DNA of 64,000 nt from Sphaerolaimus hirsutus (GCA_964036195.1 OZ038453.1:3425469-3489468), one strand, 5' to 3'. Shown: positions 31,286-42,428, counted from the stretch's first letter. Notes: generated by a model not told the origin, from the sequence alone. Translations and numbers: made by a program.

Positions 31286-32726
31286 TAAACACCTTTCCGG
31301 TCAAGTAAGCCACCCATTTTTTTCTTTCACTTCGGAAGCTATATCTCGGGCTATGGTGGGGTTATAGAGCTGAAACTTTGTGAATATATACTTGTAACAT
31401 CCCTCTACTCTGCATCAATGGGGGAAGGCATGGCGACCAACTACAGGGTGGGTCGCCCTATATGCAACAATTTTTTGCCAGGTTTTCAGTGTCCCAAACA
31501 AGTACACCACCCACTTGATTAGCTACACTAAAGGGGCTGTATCTCCAGTTGTGGGGGTGGTAGAAAGCTATAATTTTAGGGGTATCTTGGCAACACCCAC
31601 CCCTACTATATATCAGTTGGGCAGCTCCTGGCGACCCACTACAGTTTGTGCCGCACTGTATAACGTTGTTTTTTAGAAAAAGCGACCCAAGTGTCCCAAG
31701 TAAGTTCACCACCTAAAGGAATTAAAAAATTTTTTTGAGAACATACCTTATATAAAAACTGAATCAGGTTTTCACTCTAGTTCTGCTAATAAATTTTTTT
31801 TTCCTTTGTTAAGCCACTGCCATCATAAATGGCAGACCAAAAATTGCACTTTGAACCAATTTTTTGTTCCACACTTTTAAAGTCGGTTTACAAAGTTGAG
31901 TAGAGAAGGGTCTAAGGTTCAAATTTACATAAGCAACATGACCTCCAAAATGGCAACATAAAGAAATTTATTTGGGGTGAATTCTATGATGTCATAATGA
32001 TGTCATTGCAGGAACAAAATTTTACAGAATTTTCACTTTTTCATTCCACCAAAATAAATTTACTTATGTCGCCATTTTGGAGGTCATGTTGTTTACGTAA
32101 CTTTGAACCTTAGACCCTCCTCTACTGAACTTTGTAAACCAACTTTTAAAGTGTGGAACAAAAAATTGGTTTAAAGTGGAATTTTTGGTCTGCCATTTAT
32201 GATGAGGCTGGCTAAACAAAGGAAAAAATTTTAATTAGCAGAACTAGGGTTAAAACCTGATTCAGTTTTTATATAAGGTATGTTCTCAAAAAACATTTAA
32301 TTCCTTTAGGTGGTTAACTCACTTGGGACACTTTGGTCGTTTTTTTAAAACAACAACAACTTCATACAGTGCGGCACAAACTGTAGTGGGTCGTCGGGAG
32401 CTGCCCCACTGGCGTATAGTAGGGGTGGGTGTTGCCAAAATACCCCTCAAATTTTTGCTTTCTACCACCCCCACAACTGGAGATACAGCCCCTTTAGTGT
32501 AGCTAATCAAGTGGGCGGTGTACTTGTTTGGGACACTGAAAACCTGGCAAAAAATTTTTGCATATAGGGCAACCCACCCTGTAGTTGGTCGCCATGCCTC
32601 CCCCCATTGATGCAGAGTGGAGGGATGTTACAAGTATATATTCACAAAGTTTCAGCTCTATAACCCCACCATAGCCCGAGATATAGCCTCCAAAATGTGT
32701 GGCTTACTTGACCGGGAAGGTGTTTA
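31286..32726. repeat. 1.44-kb foldback element with ~700-bp inverted arms
   Basis: The left arm starts TAAACACCTTTCCGGTCAAG and the right arm ends CTTGACCGGGAAGGTGTTTA. Long internal runs are mirrored, for example TATAGGGCGACCCACCCTGT against ACAGGGTGGGTCGCCCTATA. The arms meet near 32010 with a short AT-rich loop. No coding sequence is seen. It lies between the lectin units. Confidence 0.85.
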
Positions 32727-35252
32727 CAACCTAAAATACATATCAAAGCAGCGCAATGCATATTTACACATAAGGGGAGCGAATGAAATAGAATCAATTA
32801 AATGTGAAATCAGGAAAGTCGTAGGAAATCAACCTGAACAATAATTAAACAATTAAGATACAAGATCAACAATAATTACAATTATCACTAATTAGTATTT
32901 CTACTAATTGCTAATGCTTAAGCTCATGAAAATCAAAAATCAGCGCAAAATAATATTTACAGAATTTCTACATGTCACGTGAAAGCTTTTTACGGGTGGG
33001 TTTGTATTCAAAGATTACGGTAGCTAGCGGAATGCTCGCCAGTGCATTTGCTTATCACCTTCAATGCCGTGACACATTATTGTGACTATCCAGCTGGCTC
33101 GCGCTGTGAGAAAGGTTTCAGCCTGCTGGCCTTGCCCTTCCGAGCGTGATGGAATATTTGTGCTGGGGCAGCGGAAAATGTATTTTTTTGGACTACTGCA
33201 ACTTGTCACTTGGGGCATGATCAGGAGCTGTTTCTACCACCCACCAATACTAGATGACACTGTCGACAATCTAGTCAACGTGGGGAGAAACTCGTAACAG
33301 TATATATTTTGATAAGGTTCAGTGAAATTCATTGTTCCTGGCTTCCTGGTCGCCACCTACCTATCAGTCGCAGTCTCCACCTATGCCCAAAGATAAGTAA
33401 ATGTGGAATGTGCATTCGGTTGCCCAATAAGTCACAACACTGCGCCGGCAACTTCAAAAGTGCCACGGCATTCTTATTGGAAATGTGAAATTCCCCTCTC
33501 ACCTTGTGACACGTGGAATGTAGCTTGTGTGAAAACTGATGATGACTTAACTAATCTTAATTTAAGGGAACACATTGGGAAAATTAATTAGATGGAAACA
33601 AAAACATGCAGAGCACTACAACTGCTAAAACATGGTAAACTCGGTCTGCCATTGTAGCGGGGTCGCTCTTGTTGTGCAGTGTTCTGTCGGGGCACTGCGC
33701 AGCTCACTGCATGGCTGCGCATGCCGCGCAGGCCCCGTAGACTACAAATAGCCGACACGATGTCTGTGGGGGGTTATTCGAATTGTTAGTTTACAGAACT
33801 ATCTTGCAGTTTACGTTACATGAACTGTTATTGCATTTGGTTGTCTAAAAATTTGTGGGGTGGTGTTTTCCCATCATAAAAAGTGGTCTTACACAACCAT
33901 ACATTCTTGTTGTGTAAAAGTAGATTTTTTCAACTATTCTATGTACAATAGTCACCTTTGGTTCCTGTAGAAGACAACTCCTTGTATTACGTGAGCATGT
34001 TTCTAGTTCACCACAACAATCATCCTCATGCATGCAGCACATTGCATTGTGGCTTTGACAGCACCAATACCCCTGTTAAAGAAAGGTTTACAGCATTACT
34101 GAGTGGATTTTACAAATACATCAGGTACAAATACATTGGCTAACTAATAACTGGTGCATAAACAAAAAATACAAAATACATTCCTGTTAGGAATCTATAC
34201 ATACTGTACATACTGTGTAAATTTGTTATAGTGTACACATCTTACCCCATAGTGCTGGATTGTTTCACTGAGGAAAACGTATTTTATGTAATGTTCCAGT
34301 GCATATTTAAAAATGTATTATAAAAAAGTCTGCCAAGTATACATTGTCTAAATACAGGAAGAACATTTGGAGCATTTTGGGCATCATTAAAAATTGTTTA
34401 AAAAAACAATTCATAAAAATGTTTCAAACATTGCATAATGATTACCACACAACAGAAATGGTGCTGTTTTGGAGTAGATGGCGCTACTCCACAAAAATGG
34501 TGCCATTTTGGAGCAGATGGTGGCACTTGACCAAAATGGTGGTGTGAGAAACATCCATTTGAAATGATAATCATTGACAAAACCCAAAATCACTTTCCCC
34601 AGCTGTACTTTCTGCATAGCTGCGCATTTTACAACACACAAACTTGAATAACTTCCTTAAATCGTAAACAAAGTTTACCAAAGGATTTCAAAGCTCTTGT
34701 CCTTGTCAATTTTTTAATTGATTTGTGCTTGAAAGTTTTAAACAGATACTGTCCCACTATAACAACAGCTATTTTTTAGCATACATTCATTCAATTTTCA
34801 CACATTCAACAACAAAGGTTAAAACTCAGCAAATGGCAAAACTGAAAACAGACAAACAGCCCTCATGAGTGGTCATCCAGCCCAGGATTTGTTCTCACAC
34901 GGCCCAGGCATCAAGTAAATGTTGTCAGCCAGCACTGATTTCAGGTTTTCAAAATATAAAAAAAATTTATGTGGTGCATATTTATTGCAAATACAGCTTA
35001 TCAAGTTGCCCAGGTCTTGTGCATCAGGAGCAACAGCAACAGCAATGACAGGAAAAATAAAAAATCAAAATTGAAATTAAAAAAACATGTTCTGGGCATT
35101 TTCACCATTAGATAGAGAAAAAATTCTATATAAGACCTCCAAATAAAAATTTCCTGTGATCACCCAGTGCATCTTTAAAGTTATTTTTTTTCAACTTGGT
35201 GAGCTACGGCACATCATGGGCGACACATTTGACAAAATTTTGGCAACCCTGG
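32727..35252. other. Stretch without a supported gene
   Basis: Mostly AT-rich. There is a GC-rich island at 33655-33745. A short direct repeat of AAAATGGTG and TTTTGGAG blocks lies at 34458-34545. I see no exon with good splice sites. Confidence 0.4.
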
Positions 35253-36030
35253 CACTATTCAACATTCGTAAACAGTTTTGGAAACTGGCAACTTGGGCGG
35301 CATGTAGGCATGCATTGCCAGTTTTCATCTTTGAAACCCAAAATGAAAACCAAATAAACATTTTTGAAAACTGAATGGTGATGCGTCGGCACTGTCCAAG
35401 GCGATATCCAGGGGGCGGGCAGGGGGGGGGCTGCAGCCCCTCCCCCCTTCCCAGGGTGTGAGCTGAAAAACACGCTAAAATGCAACTGCCACTACTGTTT
35501 TGCAAGGTGCAATGCAAATTTTTTTGCAATGCACGCATTTTTCCACAGCACATCAGGAATATCATCACTTTGTTACCTGCAACCGCAAATCCTTTTAAAT
35601 TCACCAACAGTGTGTTTTTGCTGTATTTGTATATGTATATATTTAGGTACATACATATATAGCTTTTCATGGCACTGGCACCAACGCCAATAGCACCATG
35701 GCGTGGTGCCTACTAATGGCGCCAGAGCCAGGCTGAGCCCCCCCCCCCGATTTGCCGGGTCCCGTAAACAGGCAACCCCCTGCTCAAAAATCCTCGATAC
35801 GTCCCTGGCTCTGTCTTGGTGACTCATCGCCATACAGTTTTCAAAAAGTGTAACCAAACTTGAAATGTAGACAAAAATGTGACTTGCCTAACCTATTAAT
35901 TGCATATCATTACACTTATTGAAAACTAAAAATGCAAATTTACACGTTTTGAAAACTGTACAGTGATGCATCACCATTGAGTTTCAAAATGAGTTTTCAA
36001 TGAGGAACCATGAAAACTATTTTGTCTGGC
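35253..36030. repeat. Second copy of GTAAACAGTTTTGGAAACTG repeat, interrupted
   Basis: The ends match 28945-29285 (ACATTCGTAAACAGTTTTGG at left, GAGTTTTCAATGAGGAACCATG at right). The interior, about 35400-35825, is an unrelated insert with its own near-inverted ends: GTCCAAGGCGATATCCAGGG and a right end with CCTCGATACGTCCCTGG. Confidence 0.6.
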
Positions 36031-36036
36031 CACAAT

Positions 36037-36255
36037 GGGTCCACACACGCTAGTTGACATTGCAAATTTGTGTCAACTCAATGTCAACTAAATAACACAA
36101 AAAAATTTTAAAGCAGCACACTTAACAGAATCGATGCAAATTAAGTGTCATTATGTAAAATTAACCATGCTCTATCATACAGGAAAGTTGAAATCACATA
36201 ATTCACAAAAATTTAGTTGACACGAGGTCAGTTGATATCCAGCGTGTGTGGTGCC
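36037..36255. repeat. Palindromic element, CCACACACGCTAGTTGAC family (copy a)
   Basis: The left end GGGTCCACACACGCTAGTTG is mirrored by CAGCGTGTGTGGTGCC at the right. GTTGACA motifs occur in both arms. A second copy is at 50145-50307. Confidence 0.7.
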
Positions 36256-36449
36256 AATATGGTAGTTCTTATTGTATAGCATTTAGCCTATCAGTATGAG
36301 CTTGAATATTTTTAGTTGTTATTTTTGTTATCTTTTTACCTTTCTTAATTCAGTGATGCTCAATTGTACTTTCTCTGAAGTTATGAACAATTTCACTATT
36401 TTTAAAAACAATTTTAATTGATGCTTAATGTCACATGCACATATACTCG

Positions 36450-36640
36450 AGCGACATCACACCTTGCAATGAAATCTACCATATCCCATCCGAATTAAAG
36501 AACAAACATAGATGTTTTTCATCATATTTATCAAAACAATTTGATGAATATGATGAAAAAAAATTTATGCTTGTTCTTCTATTCAGATGGGATATGGTAG
36601 ATTTCATTGTAAGGTGTAATGTCGCTGGAGTTTATCACTT
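36450..36640. repeat. Near-perfect palindrome, CATCACACCTTGCAATG family (copy a)
   Basis: The arms CGACATCACACCTTGCAATG, then AAATCTACCATATCCCATC, are inverted at the right side (GATGGGATATGGTAGATTTC). Arms are about 80-90 bp with a short loop. Copy b is at 42130-42385, with fragments near 45080 and 46600. Confidence 0.75.
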
Positions 36641-36672
36641 AGCTCTAACATATCGGTAGTGTAGAATGTGTA

Positions 36673-37394
36673 TACCGTATTACCTCGAAATACCCCCATG
36701 GGGGTTTATCATTTCGCCAGAAACATTTGAGGGGGGGGGGGGGGGGTTAATTCGAGGGTTTTTATTATTTCGTCAGAAATTTTCGTGAAATTCATAGTAA
36801 AGAACAAGCTTTTTCTTACACACAAACGGTAATAAGCGTGAGAAAATAGGTTATATTGGGGCTATAGTACATCTGTACCAGGGTTGGTTTGCTAAAAATT
36901 CATTTTAGTAAAATTGTAAAAAATGTATTTTATTTTTATTTTTTTCTTCAATTTTCCATTTTATTTTTATTTTATACTTCAATTTTCCATTTTATTTTAA
37001 TTTTATTTTAATTATTTATTTAGGTTTGTGACCAGGATTGGCTTTTGTAAAATTCGTTTTACTAAAATTGTAGTAACATTGTATAAAAATTGTGTATTAT
37101 TTTTATTTTATTCATGTTTCATTTTATTTTATTTTATTCTTCAATTTTCCATTTTTTATTTATTTTATACTTCAATTTTCCATTTAATTTTAATTTTATT
37201 TTGATTATTTATTTAGGTTCGTGACCAGGATTGGCTTTTGTAAAACTCGTTTTACTAAAATTGTAGTAACATTGTATAAAAATTGTATATTATTTTTATT
37301 TTATTCATGTTTCATTTTATTTTATTCTTCAATTTTCCATTTTTTTCCTTAATGGGGGGGGTTTATTCAAGGAGGAATATTCGAGGTAATACGG
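36673..37394. repeat. CCGTATTACCTCGAA element with AT-rich insert
   Basis: The left end is TACCGTATTACCTCGAAATA and the right end CGAGGTAATACGG. The interior (36880-37340) is filled by tandem TTTTATTTT-rich DNA with repeated GACCAGG(G/A)TTGG motifs, related to 37738-38570. Confidence 0.65.
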
Positions 37395-37459
37395 TTGATA
37401 CATTGTTATTGATGCAGCAGTTATCGTCAACTTTTTTTACAAATGGCAATTCTGCTCAC

Positions 37460-37612
37460 CAAGCCAACAGCAGATGGGCAGCATGTCTGGTTTTCTGAAC
37501 ATTTCATTTTGCCATCAGGACACATAACCCCTCCAATTATATTTGTGGTTGTCGTTATTGGTGTATTTGTTTTTGTGGGTATTGTTTCTGCTGTGGGTGT
37601 AGCTTTTGAAGT
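37460..37612 (-). CDS. Thr-rich linker plus half granulin domain exon, lectin-like gene
   Basis: The acceptor is TTTCTTCCAG and the donor GGCTTG|GTGAGC. The exon is 51 codons, phase 0 to 0. It encodes TSKATPTAETIPTKTNTPIT, a Thr-rich linker, then GGVMCPDGKMKCSENQTCC, the N-terminal half of a granulin domain (CPDG...C...TCC). Granulin domains are commonly split across exons. The second half (GCCP...) should follow but I could not find it downstream. The stalk exon 39611-39645 joins upstream in phase. Confidence 0.65.
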
Positions 37613-37737
37613 CTGGAAGAAATGCTGGTGTGGTTTTTGCTGCAATCTACAGTAGGTTATTGTGAAACTATGGACTGGACCCAGCCATTTTTGTTCTTCT
37701 GTAATATTCTTAAGTTTCTTAGTATTTCCATTGTTAG

Positions 37738-38570
37738 GACCAGGGTTGGCAAAACTCAGAAAAAAATAAAAATAAAATAAAAATAAAATGGAAAATTGAA
37801 GAATAAAATAAAATAAAATAAAAATTTAATAAAATAAAAATACAATTTTACTAAAATTCGAATTTTTGTAAAATTTGAGTAAAATTGTACAAAAATTCAA
37901 ATTTTTGTACAATTTTAGTAAAATTTTACAATAAATCGAGTGTCTGTAAAATTCTAGCAAAGGTTTTCTATCATGTTGCTTCAGATTGTAGCTGCCAATT
38001 TGCCTTATTGTTGCTTTCATTGTTGTGATTGAAAAACATTTTTGCCCAAAATTGTAAATTTTTACATCTTTTCATATATTTTCACCTTAAAAATCACTAA
38101 CTTATGTGATTTTTTCCTATTTTCTTAATTCCATACCTTGCAAAAAGCCCATATATTGAACCCTGCAAGCACCTCACCCCCTAAAAATAACAAATTTTTT
38201 AGCTATCTTCCCTCAGGAGTAGCAATTAGCTACATATCAATCCGGCCCCTGTGAGGGTCAAAATTTAAGATAACTACCTGCGTCGCATCGCAACCCATGT
38301 CACAAGTCTACATTAATTTTTTTGTATTCATCTGCATGCTTCTAGCCATCGTTTTATGGCCTTGCATCCAATATTCCGATTTTTTGTAAAATTTTTGTAA
38401 AATATTTGTAAAATTTTTGTAAAATGGTTTCATTTTATTTTATTAATGACATTTCAGAATAAAATAAAAAAAATTAAATGAAACATGAATAAAATAAAAA
38501 TAAAATACAATTTTTATAAAAATAAAATACAATTTTAGTAAAAAGAATTTTACTAAAACCAACCATGGTT
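37738..38570. repeat. AT-rich inverted-repeat element with CCAGGGTTGGCAAAA end
   Basis: The left ACCAGGGTTGGCAAAACTC is mirrored by TTTACTAAAACCAACCATGG. The interior is AAAATAAAAT and TTTTGTAAAA tandem DNA. It is related to the insert in 36673-37394. Confidence 0.55.
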
Positions 38571-38588
38571 AGGACCAAATGCATATAG

Positions 38589-39122
38589 GTACCGTATATA
38601 TATAAATACCCACCCTCGAAATACCCCCCTCAGAATGGCGACTATGAAATAATTACCCACCCCCTCGAAATACCCCCCAAAATTGAGTGTACAGAGAATG
38701 TACATGACAAAGCTACTGTTTGTGATCCGGACGAGGCAGAACAGACGTTAAAAACAATTACTGTGTTACGTTGAACCTGTTTTACACCATTTGCATACCA
38801 TATATCCTCGATTAAGTCCCCCGCCTCGAATAACTCCCCCTCTTGTATTGGTGACAATGAACTCCATGTATCTTTTGTTTTAGACGTTTTAAAAGACATG
38901 TATTTTTTGCAGGTAATGTTCACTAGCATTGATTTCATCACATGAATTATTGAAATTCGACCTTTTTGATACAATATATTGATCATGGATGTAACTTAAT
39001 TTTCTGATGTAATAATAACTCCCCCCCCCCTCGAATAACTCCACCCCCTCGAATAAGTCCCCCCTCAAAAAGCTGTGACGAAAAAAGAACTCCCCGGGGG
39101 ACTTATTCGAGGATATACGGTA
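38589..39122. repeat. CCGTATAT/CCTCGA elements, two adjoining
   Basis: A partial element (38589-38715) is followed by a complete one (38795-39122) with TACCATATATCCTCGATTAA at left and CTTATTCGAGGATATACGGTA at right. This defines a second subfamily ending AAGTCCCCC. Confidence 0.65.
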
Positions 39123-39184
39123 CTTTTATAAGTCCGTAGACTCTTATACATGGTGCTTTTTCTTGTATTTTTCGACGTCAGGGT

Positions 39185-39437
39185 ACGTTATACTCCGGTT
39201 ACTTTACACCCTGCAGGCGTGGTTCCCGCTGGAAGTGTGCCAACGATGGTTAACGCGTCCGAGTTTCATAAAAATATGAGAAAGTTGATTGTTGTTATAA
39301 TGTTATTCATAACACATTCACATCGATGAATTTTTGTCATATTTTTACGGAAATCGCATGATTGAATAATCATTGGCACGCTTCCAACACGAGACATAAA
39401 TCAGTGCGAGGGCAGAGTATCACGTACGCCGAGTATA
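39185..39437. repeat. ~250-bp MITE, ACTCGGCGTAC family (copy a)
   Basis: It is present in opposite orientation at 52473-52722. Shared blocks are GTATACTCGGCGTAC, GAGGGCAGAGTATCA, GTTGGAAGCGTGCCAA and CCAGCGGGAACCACG. The terminal segments are roughly inverted. Confidence 0.65.
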
Positions 39438-39479
39438 CAAATAATATTTTAGTACTGGAAGTTCAAAAAACTTCTGGCG

Positions 39480-39585
39480 AAATAAAAAGCCCCCCTCGAA
39501 ATACCCCCCTCATTTAACCCCCCTCAAAATTCTCACTCTTGACAATCACCCTCGGGGGGGGGGGGTATTTCGAGGAAATACGGTA
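39480..39585. repeat. Short CTCGAAATACCCCC element
   Basis: C-run and G-run blocks (CCCCCCTCGAAATACC and GGGTATTTCGAGGAAATACGG). Probably a truncated member of the 43311-43673 family. Confidence 0.5.
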
Positions 39586-39610
39586 TGCCAAAATTATAAT
39601 TTGCACTGAC

Positions 39611-39645
39611 CTGTGTTCCTGCTGTACTCGTTGTAGCTATCGTAT
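39611..39645 (-). CDS. Thr-rich stalk exon (35 nt), lectin paralog
   Basis: The acceptor is ACCCAACCTTCAG and the donor ACACAG|GTCAGTG. It goes from phase 1 to phase 0 and encodes TIATTSTAGTQ. It joins the CTLD exon 40675-40761 (ends phase 1) to the linker/granulin exon 37460-37612 (starts phase 0). It is the third copy of this microexon in the window. Confidence 0.7.
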
Positions 39646-40674
39646 CTGAAGGTTGGGTGAATGTTGAGCATTGATATAAAAAATGTAGATTGTTCTGAAT
39701 GTTTATTTTCTGCAACACTGGAAAAAAAATTCTAACAAAAACAACTAGGTATTATAAGATGATGGGTACTACACTATTTGTGTACATATTGTTATTCATT
39801 TCCTTTTCTGTTTAACAACTTCTCCTACTTCCTAGTGCCCTGTGCCCATTTTGTAAATAGGTGTTTGGTTCAGTAGGCAGTTTCAAAAATATCTTTATTT
39901 ACTTCTACATAAAAACTATATTATTTTCACTTATTTTATTTTTTATATTTCACAGTAAGTACTTGAGGGCAAAGTAAATACATTTCTTTCCAACCAAAAA
40001 TTCAGACCATGTTATTCAGAGTAAATTTTTTAGATCTCAATGTACCGTACTGAACTGATGTAAAACTGAGTATTTTTCTGTTTTTACTCATGAATATTTA
40101 GTAATTTTCACACTTAAAGATATAAAAATGATATTTTTAAACACTTTTTCAGTGAAACATTTTTCAATAATAAACAAAATATGAAAATCAATACATGTTT
40201 CATTTTTTATCAAAACTATATATCTTAATCGAAAAAAAAATCAGGATTAAAAATTTTTTTCTGTTCTCAGATGTTCTCAGAATGTTCTCAGATACATTCA
40301 AACAATATATATAAAACTGGCTAGAAGTGCTATTTTGGAAGGAAATGTGAATGTATTTACTCAGTACTTTAGCATACATATTTCTGGTAAAATTCTCAGA
40401 ACAGTGCATGCCAGAACACATTGCTGCTGTTTTGACATTTTACTTCTGATGTTACCTCAACTGAAGATTCATCAATTTCCTAGACTTGACTGGCTGGACT
40501 GACTCACTAAGCCAAAATAGTCAAGTTTAAAAAAGTTGAGTACCAAGCCCACCTACAGATCTATAGAAACATATCTCTACTTTCTAAATATCTGAACCTT
40601 CAAATTGTTCAAACTTAATGTTTGCAATGAGTAAATAGCAAGCTCCCAATGGTGGAGTAGAAATTAAAACAAAC
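39646..40674. other. Intron of the lectin paralog
   Basis: AT-rich intron between the last CTLD exon and the stalk exon. Several short minus frames exist, but none has paired splice sites or a recognisable domain. Confidence 0.4.
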
Positions 40675-40761
40675 CAGTGTTAAATTCACAAACAAATGCT
40701 GTAGGATGTGCATTAGCAGGGAAGGATGATGAATTATTTTCATCATTTGGCTGATAACATT
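40675..40761 (-). CDS. Last segment of C-type lectin-like domain, lectin paralog exon C
   Basis: It encodes CYQPNDENNSSSFPANAH and TAFVCEFNT, the C-terminal Cys motif of the CTLD. With acceptor GCTGAAG and donor ACACTG|GTTTG it runs from phase 1 to phase 1, fitting both neighbours. In the 29.4-kb paralog this segment is continuous with the preceding exon, so the intron before it is specific to this copy. Confidence 0.7.
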
Positions 40762-40773
40762 CTTCAGCAACCA

Positions 40774-40914
40774 GGGGGCAGTCCCAGACCCTGGCAAATG
40801 CTCTGCAAAATGTCAAATGTCATGCAAAGTGTTAAAAGTTATGTAAAGTGTCCTGCAAAATGGCAACTCAGTTGACATTTTACAGGGTATTTTTACAGGG
40901 TCTGGGGCTGGCAC
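40774..40914. repeat. Palindromic intron element, family I (copy c)
   Basis: On the minus strand it begins GTGCCAGCCCCAGACCCTG and ends CAGGGTCTGGGACTGCCCCC. The arms carry TGTAAAATGTCAACT and ATTTTGCAGGACAC. At 141 bp it is the shortest member. It interrupts the CTLD at a site where the 29.4-kb paralog has no intron. Confidence 0.8.
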
Positions 40915-40925
40915 CTGGTGTGCAC

Positions 40926-41172
40926 CACCTCTTTGTCTCGAAGCAATTGTTCTCAAAACACAAAACATTTGCACATCTGGCATGTATTCAGGTTGATCAC
41001 TATCCCAAAAGCCAGTTTCAGGTATGGGTTCACCATTGCTAAAGTACCAGTACTCCTTTGAGTTGTTGGCAGCATCTTCTGTTATCTGGCCATCCACATA
41101 AACCCATGCGGGGGAATCGCCAGTCTGTGGTTCACAGCTAGAGACCAAATCATCCAGGTGCCACTCCCAGAC
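40926..41172 (-). CDS. Middle of C-type lectin-like domain, lectin paralog exon B
   Basis: The exon reads LDDLVSSCEPQTGDSPAWVY, then VDGQ, SKEYWYFSNGEPIPETGFWD and MFCVLRT. Canonical sites are ACAAG|GTC at entry and AGAGGTG|GTGCAC at exit, giving phase 0 to 1. With these sites the first five codons (VWEWH) come from the end of the flanking palindromic element. It is homologous to 29363-29685, sharing GEPIPET and NNSKEYWYFSNG almost unchanged. Confidence 0.75.
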
Positions 41173-41541
41173 CTTGTAAAAGACCCTGTAAAGTGTAAAA
41201 GACATTGTAAAATGTCAGGTGTCATGTAAAATACCCTGTGAAGTATCAAATGTCATGTGTACAGTAAAGTGCCATGTGTATCCAGTAAAGTGCCATGTGT
41301 ATCCAAACCTTATAGTATCATAACCAAATCTTATCTTTTTGTATCCATATATTACTTCTGTACATAAGATTTGGTGTCACATCAGGGCATTTTACCTGAC
41401 ATTTGACACTTTACAGGTTTTTTACAAGGTCTTTTACACTTTGCATGACACATGATCCTTTTCTGGGTATTTTACATGCCACATGACATTTGACATGGTC
41501 TTTTACACTTCCAGTGTCTTTTACAGGGTTTGGGAGTGCCC
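41159..41541. repeat. Palindromic intron element, family I (copy d)
   Basis: It is flanked by CCAGG on both sides (41154-41158 and 41542-41546), a possible 5-bp target duplication. The ends are TGCCACTCCCAGACC and GGGTTTGGGAGTGCC. It is in the opposite orientation to most copies. Canonical splice sites are supplied inside its ends: CCCT|GTAAAAG and TTTTACAAG|GTC on the minus strand. It contains TATCCAAATCTTA-type internal motifs shared with copies b and g. Confidence 0.8.
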
Positions 41542-41689
41542 CCAGGTCAATCATTGCACTCTTAGAATCCATAATTGGCAGGCGGCCACCCAATGATGCA
41601 CACAAGCCAAGTACAGAAGTTCCAGTGAATTGCACTAATGCAAAGCAGCGGTTCGGTGCTTGGGTTAGCGGTATGCAGCCCTCTATTCC
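41525..41689 (-). CDS. First half of C-type lectin-like domain, lectin paralog exon A
   Basis: From acceptor ACCACCCCACAG the exon encodes GIEGCIPLTQAPNRCFAL, then LCASLGGRLPIMDSKSAMID. It is 55 codons, phase 0 to 0, with the donor CCCT|GTAAAAG located inside the family I element. The paralog at 30019-30195 shares most residues. Upstream exons with a signal peptide were not found. Confidence 0.7.
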
Positions 41690-42428
41690 CTGTGGGGTGG
41701 TTGCAAATTGTTCTACCCAGGGATATGTTGAACAAGTGTCAAAGCACCTTTCACACAAAAAATTCATCAAAAAGTTGAGTTTTTTATTCACATAAATATA
41801 TTTACTTACAATGAAAACTGAAATCATTAACATTTTTTGTATAATGTATTTATTATTTTTGTGTACCTTCCAATGTATAATTTTTTTAAATTGAAATATG
41901 TTTTTCATGACACTGTAATATCATTTCCTACTGAGCAGTGCTCACTATCACTGTTAGAAAGTTTAATGGAAACCTGCAATTTTTTGTTTTTGTGACATGC
42001 ATTACTTTTTTTTTGTTGCAATTTTGTATTGTTGTGCATCTCCCAAGGTTCCAGATGTATGGCAGTGAGAACAAATATGTGTATCCAATATTTGTTTAGT
42101 TAGGCATATTGTTTCCTCACTTGCTAGAACAAGTAAAATATACTCCACCGACATTACACCTTACAATGAAATGTACCATATCCCATCTGAATAAAAGAAC
42201 AAACATAAAAAATGTCATCATATTAAAAATATCCCATCTGAATAAAAGAACAAACATAAAAAATTTCATCATTTGAAAAATATCTAATTTGATAAATATG
42301 ATGAAATTTTTTGATGTTAGTTCTTTTATTCGGATGGGATATGGTAGATTCCATTGTAAGGCGTGATGTCGGTGGAGTATACAACACACTAGCTTTTCAA
42401 ATTGAGAATGCTGGCCAGTATTTAGGGG
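41690..42428. repeat. Intergenic/intronic DNA with palindrome copy b (42130-42385)
   Basis: 42130-42385 is a second member of the CATCACACC palindrome family. CACCGACATTACACCTTAC at left is inverted as GTAAGGCGTGATGTCGGTGG at right, with the interior partly duplicated. The rest is AT-rich with no exon seen. Confidence 0.6.

Noticed and set aside
33082-33591. Short plus frames near 33.1-33.6 kb as exons
   Set aside because: No paired splice sites, no repeatable family features and AT-rich surroundings. The evidence is too weak.
37443-37655. Plus-strand frame with a hydrophobic run (FVVVVIGVFVFVGIVSAVGV), looking like a membrane exon
   Set aside because: It is the complement of the Thr-rich linker/granulin exon. 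Thr codons read as Val/Gly on the other strand, and splice sites support the minus strand.
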